Below are positions 20,832 to 25,255 of a DNA stretch of 25,255 nt, piece by piece (the first letter of the stretch is position 1; the number at the start of each line of letters is the position of its first letter). The stretch covers positions 1 to 25,255 of the forward strand of contig NCSJ02000476.1 of NCBI GenBank assembly GCA_002812745.2, read 5' to 3'. The notes under the pieces were generated by a model. That model did no database searches. It was not told the origin of the DNA and saw nothing but the letters and a program-made list of their open reading frames with translations. The position numbers and the translations under genes are program-made. The stretch is from Scytalidium lignicola (Eukaryota > Ascomycota > Leotiomycetes).

Positions 20832-22088
20832 TTTTCTTCCTGTCGCGTTGTTGCGATCTACGAAAGTGGTGTTGAAAGTTGAGAGAAAATTTAGGCGGGT
20901 ACGCGGTCGTATCTAGCAGGACTCGAGGCGTCCGAGTAAACTTACTAGCGTCCGCATGATGATCTCAGTGGGCTGGTGGGGACTTCCCTTTTTGGTAACC
21001 AACCTCCCAGCACGAGCGGTGTGTTTCTAGTGATCCAGCTTTTTCTCGTTTGGTGCGTTTGGAATATGCTCTTTTATACAGACAGTACTGTAGATGTTTC
21101 TTGATTTAGGTTCTACAGTAACTGAAATAATCTCTATCTCAGGATAATTTCCGTATTCTTTGATAGCTAAAACCTACCTGTTAAAAGCAAAAACATACAG
21201 GATTGTACAAACAAGAGTTAGTTACATGGCTCCTGTCCTTCGTCAGACAACGCAGATCAAATGTAGGGTAGACAAGCCAACGCAATTGAGCAATTTGAAT
21301 CCATCTAGCCACGTAAACTAGATAATTAACCCCCCCAAACCCTAAAGGCTCAGAAGAATAGAATACCATCACGTGGCTAGAACATTTTAACCCTTCACCG
21401 TAATATTATGGCCACAGTCTCAACTTTTGAGACTTAGTACGGCAATTACACAATTTTGCATTAAAAACGGCCATGGTTTAATGCTACGGTAAACAATCTC
21501 CCAATTATGTGGGCACAGACAAGTGGGCCAGGCGTTCGAAATTCCAACAGAACACAATTTCATCATAACGACATGCCAATAACTACGGTAACACAACTCT
21601 CCAGATTTCCGAAGTACCGGGCGTGACTAGTGATGGAGGCCGGCTGCCGTACGGAAACCTTAATAATTTCCCGGTCCGCATCCAGACAAGAGACATGTGA
21701 TTGCAAGTCCGCAGCTGGCCCAGCGCCGAGGATCCCCTCTGCAGCGCCTGCAAGCAAGCTTTTATGTCATGAAAGGTGCTCAACCTCTCGCTGTAGGAGG
21801 ATTCTAACATTCTAACACTGGAATCTCCTAGTTGCGATCTCAGGAAACACCTCTCACCACTGATGCGCTGCTTGGCAAAGGCCATAATATCACCCCGGAC
21901 GACGCCGTCGCAAGCCTTGCTCGCCTGCCCTTGGGCCCCAGAATGACGTGGGAGCGTACAGTATTACCTGATGGCTGCGTTTGTATGTGGTCGAGCTCTG
22001 CCTAAACAACCTCACCCATCAACAACATCGGTAGCTTAAAAAATGTCGTGCTGACATTCATCTTCAGGATATCCCTTGGTTAGATCAT
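20832..22088. other. Divergent spacer between cid14 and the peroxin gene
   Basis: Contains the promoters of both flanking genes. A CACGTG word lies at 21370-21375 and a CAGTACTG word at about 21087. A possible small spliced gene on the minus strand (21563-21885) is listed separately. No other feature is supported. Confidence 0.5.
21563..21885 (-). CDS. Possible small spliced gene or gene fragment
   Basis: ATG 21885 opens MAFAKQRISG; a GTGAGA donor (21857-21852) and a TTGCAG acceptor ending at 21748 would remove 110 nt and join in phase 1 to a 61-codon exon (21747-21563) ending in TGA. The product, 70 residues, includes AADLQSHVSCLDADREIIKV and has a protein-like composition, but I do not recognise it. 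The local GC rises compared with the flanks. No clear CTAAC branch point is present. It could be a real small gene, a decayed exon, or chance; treat as a candidate only. Confidence 0.25.
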
Positions 22089-23792
22089 ATGTCTGCTACT
22101 CCGAGATCCAACCAAGATGATGATGGCGGATCCGCCATCACCGATCCGAACCCTCCTACCATCGCCGCCTTCTCCCCTGTAACGCTCTCCAATGCCTCAT
22201 CCGTGAATAAAAAGCGCTCCACTATTCTCGTTCACCAAAAGTCACCGCTATTACTAGCTACTCCGCCCCAAGTTACACGCGCTTTGGCATATTCGCATCC
22301 CTTCCTCCTGCCACTTAATCATGTCGTCGGCCTCCTAACATGGACAACAGGTGATCCCTGGGAAAGCTTCCTGCTGGTGGCTGGGTTTTGGGGAGTGGTG
22401 CTGTATGGAGATGTGATTATGCGATGGGCTGGGCCGATCGTCATTGTCACGACCCTGATATTGGGCATGTACTCGAGGAGATATTCGCCGCTATCATCAA
22501 CGAGCTTGACAGGAGAGAAGCAGAATAATAAGAAACATAAGAAGGTAAATTCCGAGGCCACGAATACAAAGCACCAGAAGACGCTGGATGAGATCGTCGA
22601 AACTCTAAAAGTGTTTACTTCGAGATGCAATGTGTTACTAGATCCCCTCCTCGAGCTTACGGACTTCCTCTCGACACAACGAACTGCGACCTCTGCTACA
22701 ACTAGACCTGCTCTTACAACACTCTTGATCCGAATACTGCTCATCACGCCTCTTTGGATTATTCTAACACTCAAACCAATTCACATAATCACAACGAAAC
22801 GAATCGTTCTCGTTGCCGGGACGCTCTTCTTAACATGGCATTCACGAGCGATTAAAGTGTCAAGGACAATATTGTGGCGATCATCTACTATCCGCCGATT
22901 CTGTTCTTTTATAACAGGTCTACATTTTACGGACAACCTTACACCGACACAAGCAGGGTCTAACGGTAGCAGACCTATTCCTCCTTCGCGCAAATCATCG
23001 GACGATCCGGAAAAGGCTTCGTTGGCAGCTTCTGTGGGCTCGAAAAGGCGACCAGATACCCCTGGTGTACGTTTCACATTTATACTATATGAAAATCAGC
23101 GTAGATGGATTGGCTTGGGCTGGACAACGAACTTGTTTACCTACGAGAGGTCAGCTTGGACGGATGAACAACTGAACCCAGCTCCATCGAAAGATAATTT
23201 TGAGTTACCGGATGTTGATGGTGGTGGAGCGCGCTGGCGCTGGGTTGAGGGTAGTCAATGGTTAGTGGAAGGCGCTGGTGAATTTGATGAAGGGAGCCTT
23301 AAGGCAAAGACAGATGGTTCTGCTAATGGTGGGACTGGATGGATCTACTACGATAACACGGTAATGAAATACCGAATCGTGTTTGTTACTATGATATTCT
23401 AACATATACAGTGGCAAAATGGACGTAGAGGTCAAGATGGTTGGGGTCGATATACAAGACGGAGAAAATGGTACCGAGATGCAGAACTTGTCGAAGTGAC
23501 ACCTAGCACTGAGATTACGCCTTCTCCAACACCACCTGAGAGCGATGGCTCTGTAGCTATGCGCATGCCAGTATCTGCTCCTCCTGCAGTACCAGACGAA
23601 CCACCGCCTGAATATGCATCCAGCTTCAAAAGCGACGGTGCTAGTTTTAGGAGTTTTAGGTCAGGATCGCTGAGAAATGGTAGGAGCAGGAGAAGCACTT
23701 TAACTCTACCTTCCGATGATGACCGACCTCCTCATACGGCGAAGGAGGTCGACTGGGGCATTGGTGACGATGCTCGCATGGGGCTAGAGTAA
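22089..23792 (+). CDS. Pex24/Pex30-family peroxin with dysferlin domain
   Basis: Two exons, 22089-23360 (424 codons) and 23412-23792, 550 residues. The 51-nt intron (23361-23411) has GTAATG, TCTAAC and ACAG and sits inside the dysferlin domain, joining YYDNT to WQNGRRGQDG. Hydrophobic segments at about 75-126 and 210-250 match the membrane part (reticulon-like in this family). DysF-N begins at about 328 (RFTFILYENQRRWIGLGW) and DysF-C includes RWRWVEG and WGRYTRRRKWYRD. The C-terminus is Ser/Pro-rich. Members (Pex24, Pex28-32 in yeasts) sit in the ER or peroxisomal membrane at ER-peroxisome contacts and control peroxisome number and size. The exact orthologue within the family cannot be settled here. 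It converges with the next gene, 125 bases apart. Confidence 0.88.
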
Positions 23793-23917
23793 GGGAGTTT
23801 AGGTCATCTATTTGGGTTTATTTGTATCTTTAGAGCGCAATGCTGTATCATGACTAATATTTCTATCATCTAAGCATATTCCAGGCGTATTTCTTTCCCG
23901 TTGAATATGATTCGTTT

Positions 23918-24763
23918 CTATACATGGGCGGGCGTAGAGGTAGGAGCTCCAGCAGTTTCTACCACCGCTCTCTCCCGCATATGCTTCTCCCTCAACCTCT
24001 TCTCCGTCTTCATAAACTCTCTAATTCCCACCGGCACCCCCGCAAACAAATCGTCACCCACCCTCTCTATATCCCAATTAGTCTCACTCCCACCTCCATC
24101 ATCATCCATACTAATCATAGTGTGCTGCGCGCCCTTCTTCCCCTCCCCAAGCATCAATCCAGTACCAGTGCCTGCTCCAGTCCCCACCGTACCCTTCTGT
24201 TTCCTGCGCTCATGCGCTTCCCGTTGCAAAGCTTTATCCGCTTCTTTCCGCGCGGCAGCCCATTCCTCCATCTCGTCTCTAAACCGATCCCACACGCAGT
24301 TCACGCAGCCGGACATGCAGCAGTTCTCTGGTTCTCCCGGCCGTGGCGGGACCACAACCCCAGCTACTAAGCTTGACTTTTTCATGATCTCGGAGCGGCG
24401 TTCTAAGGGTGAGGAGAGCCGTGAGGAGAAGATGATCTTAGGCTCTTCAGAAGCTGTGGCCGCAGGTGCGGTGGTAGCTTTTGCAGGGGTGGTGGATGGT
24501 TTGGAGCGCGCGGGGCTAGTGGTGGGCGCCTTGGTTGATGTCGGTTTCGAGAGCGGTTGGGAAAGAATTGCGGAGTAGTAGTCGCCTAGAGGATGGACCT
24601 GTCGCTCGGAAGATTTGACTTCCTTGGTTGAAGCATATCGTCTATGTTGTTTCGTCTGGGGAGTAGATAGTCCGGTGTGGCGGGCCTGTGTAGTTGAGAG
24701 TTTGAGGCTCATACAGCGCCTGCAAATATGACGAGACTCGATTTCGAGTAGAGAGGCACTCAT
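23918..24763 (-). CDS. Mitochondrial oxidoreductase-like domain protein (OXLD1-type)
   Basis: Intronless, 281 residues, ATG 24763. The N-terminus is Arg/Ser/Thr-rich with few acidic residues up to RRYASTKE (41-48), a typical mitochondrial presequence with a cleavage-like site; a CRRC motif lies at 14-17. A Thr/Ala/Pro-rich linker leads to the diagnostic block at about 138-170: PPRPGEPENCCMSGCVNCVW with C148, C149, C153 and C156, then DRFRDEMEEWAAARKEAD. This is the 'oxidoreductase-like' N-terminal domain shared with human OXLD1 and related fungal mitochondrial proteins. The cysteines probably bind a metal; no enzymatic activity is established for the family. The remainder is a charged, probably flexible tail. 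Confidence 0.82.
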   Translation of the reverse strand: MSASLLEIESRHICRRCMSLKLSTTQARHTGLSTPQTKQHRRYASTKEVKSSERQVHPLGDYYSAILSQPLSKPTSTKAPTTSPARSKPSTTPAKATTAPAATASEEPKIIFSSRLSSPLERRSEIMKKSSLVAGVVVPPRPGEPENCCMSGCVNCVWDRFRDEMEEWAAARKEADKALQREAHERRKQKGTVGTGAGTGTGLMLGEGKKGAQHTMISMDDDGGGSETNWDIERVGDDLFAGVPVGIREFMKTEKRLREKHMRERAVVETAGAPTSTPAHV

Positions 24764-25255
24764 GTTGGCCCTTTTTTACGTTGGTTATGCTATCGCGAAA
24801 TCATGGGGGGTCTAAGAAGGGGCAATTGCTTTCTTAAGCAGAAAATGTTTTGTCTCGGTGGTGTTTTTGTAATAGCGATATGGGCTCGCCTCGGACGTCA
24901 TTTGAAAGGTCCCGCCCAATCAAAAGCACTCGAGGCTTGTGATTATGTTGACCCTATCAAGGGCCGGGAGGGATCGTGGAGAGGTTGCGGTATCGTATTA
25001 ATTTCTAGCAGGGGCGGGTACCGTCTTTCNAAAGACGGTACCCGCCCCTGCTAGAATGAGCTTGACGTGTTATAATTACTGCGAGTTAGAGGCACGACAA
25101 GAGAACAAGAGGGACGGCAGACGGCAGCCAGCCCGGGACGAAAGAAAGGTTATATAAACTTAAAAGGATAGTGATTTTAAATAATATATAACGTACGACT
25201 AATATTGCTGTAAGGAACAAGAAATATAAAAGTAATTATTAGTTGTGATTTGGAT
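24764..25255. other. Right-end spacer
   Basis: Upstream region of the OXLD1-type gene. It contains a perfect palindrome (listed) and, further right, a TATA-like TTATATAAA at about 25149 in AT-rich sequence that may serve a gene beyond the window. No gene is visible. Confidence 0.5.
25003..25056. repeat. Perfect 54-bp GC-rich palindrome
   Basis: Arms 25003-25028 and 25031-25056 are exact reverse complements over 26 bases with only C-N between them; if the N is G the whole is one uninterrupted palindrome centred on TTCGAA. The core words are GGGGCGGGTACC and GGTACCCGCCCC. The outer flanks do not match each other, so the symmetry ends sharply. It could be a foldback or solo inverted-repeat element, a strong operator-like site, or an assembly product at a hairpin. 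No known family is recognised. Confidence 0.85.

Noticed and set aside
24803..25054. 83-codon open frame at the right end
   Set aside because: It runs through the palindrome and an N and shows no protein-like features.

Overview
The window is nuclear DNA of a filamentous ascomycete. Genes carry 0-2 short introns (51-112 nt) with GT..AG borders and CTAAC/CTGAC-type branch points, and the protein set is typically ascomycete (Vip1-like RRM protein, Ara2, Sip5, DAHP synthase, a 2EXR-domain protein, a Cid14/Trf4 poly(A) polymerase, a Pex24-type peroxin). Protein character and AT-rich spacers suggest Leotiomycetes (Sclerotiniaceae-like); that placement is inference, not proven here. Fifteen isolated Ns, nearly all beside homopolymers, plus apparent one-base frameshifts point to a draft assembly with homopolymer errors. 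Layout: 1-1994 is AT-rich non-coding DNA with a degenerate repeat and microsatellites. 1995-3307 (+) is a Vip1-like RNA-binding protein with a two-way 3' end. 3714-4028 (-) is a tiny two-exon conserved-looking protein. 4889-6076 (-) is an aldo/keto reductase of the D-arabinose dehydrogenase type. 6077-8550 is a long divergent spacer with clustered TACAGTA/TACTGTA motifs. 8551-11281 (+) is a Sip5-like protein with an N-myristoylation signal, RING-like finger and UIM-like helix. 12635-13916 (-) is a three-exon DAHP synthase with a one-base frameshift and a Gcn4/CPC1 site upstream. 14408-15595 (-) is a broken 2EXR-domain gene. 16072-17136 (+) is an unrecognised fungal protein. 18482-20831 (-) is a TRAMP-type poly(A) polymerase. 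22089-23792 (+) is a dysferlin-domain peroxin. 23918-24763 (-) is a mitochondrial oxidoreductase-like (OXLD1-type) protein. A perfect 54-bp palindrome lies near the right end. The genes do not form a cluster with a single pathway; they look like ordinary housekeeping genes in mixed orientation. The standout is the Vip1 locus: its last intron (2740-3236) has a consensus donor, branch point and acceptor, and splicing gives an ordinary Vip1 C-terminus. Yet the same intron is open in frame for 111 codons and encodes three cysteine-rich repeats with the spacing of fungal copper metallothioneins. Retaining the intron would make an RRM-metallothionein fusion. Each repeat also starts with a TGT-AAx codon pair that doubles as a potential in-phase 5' splice site.
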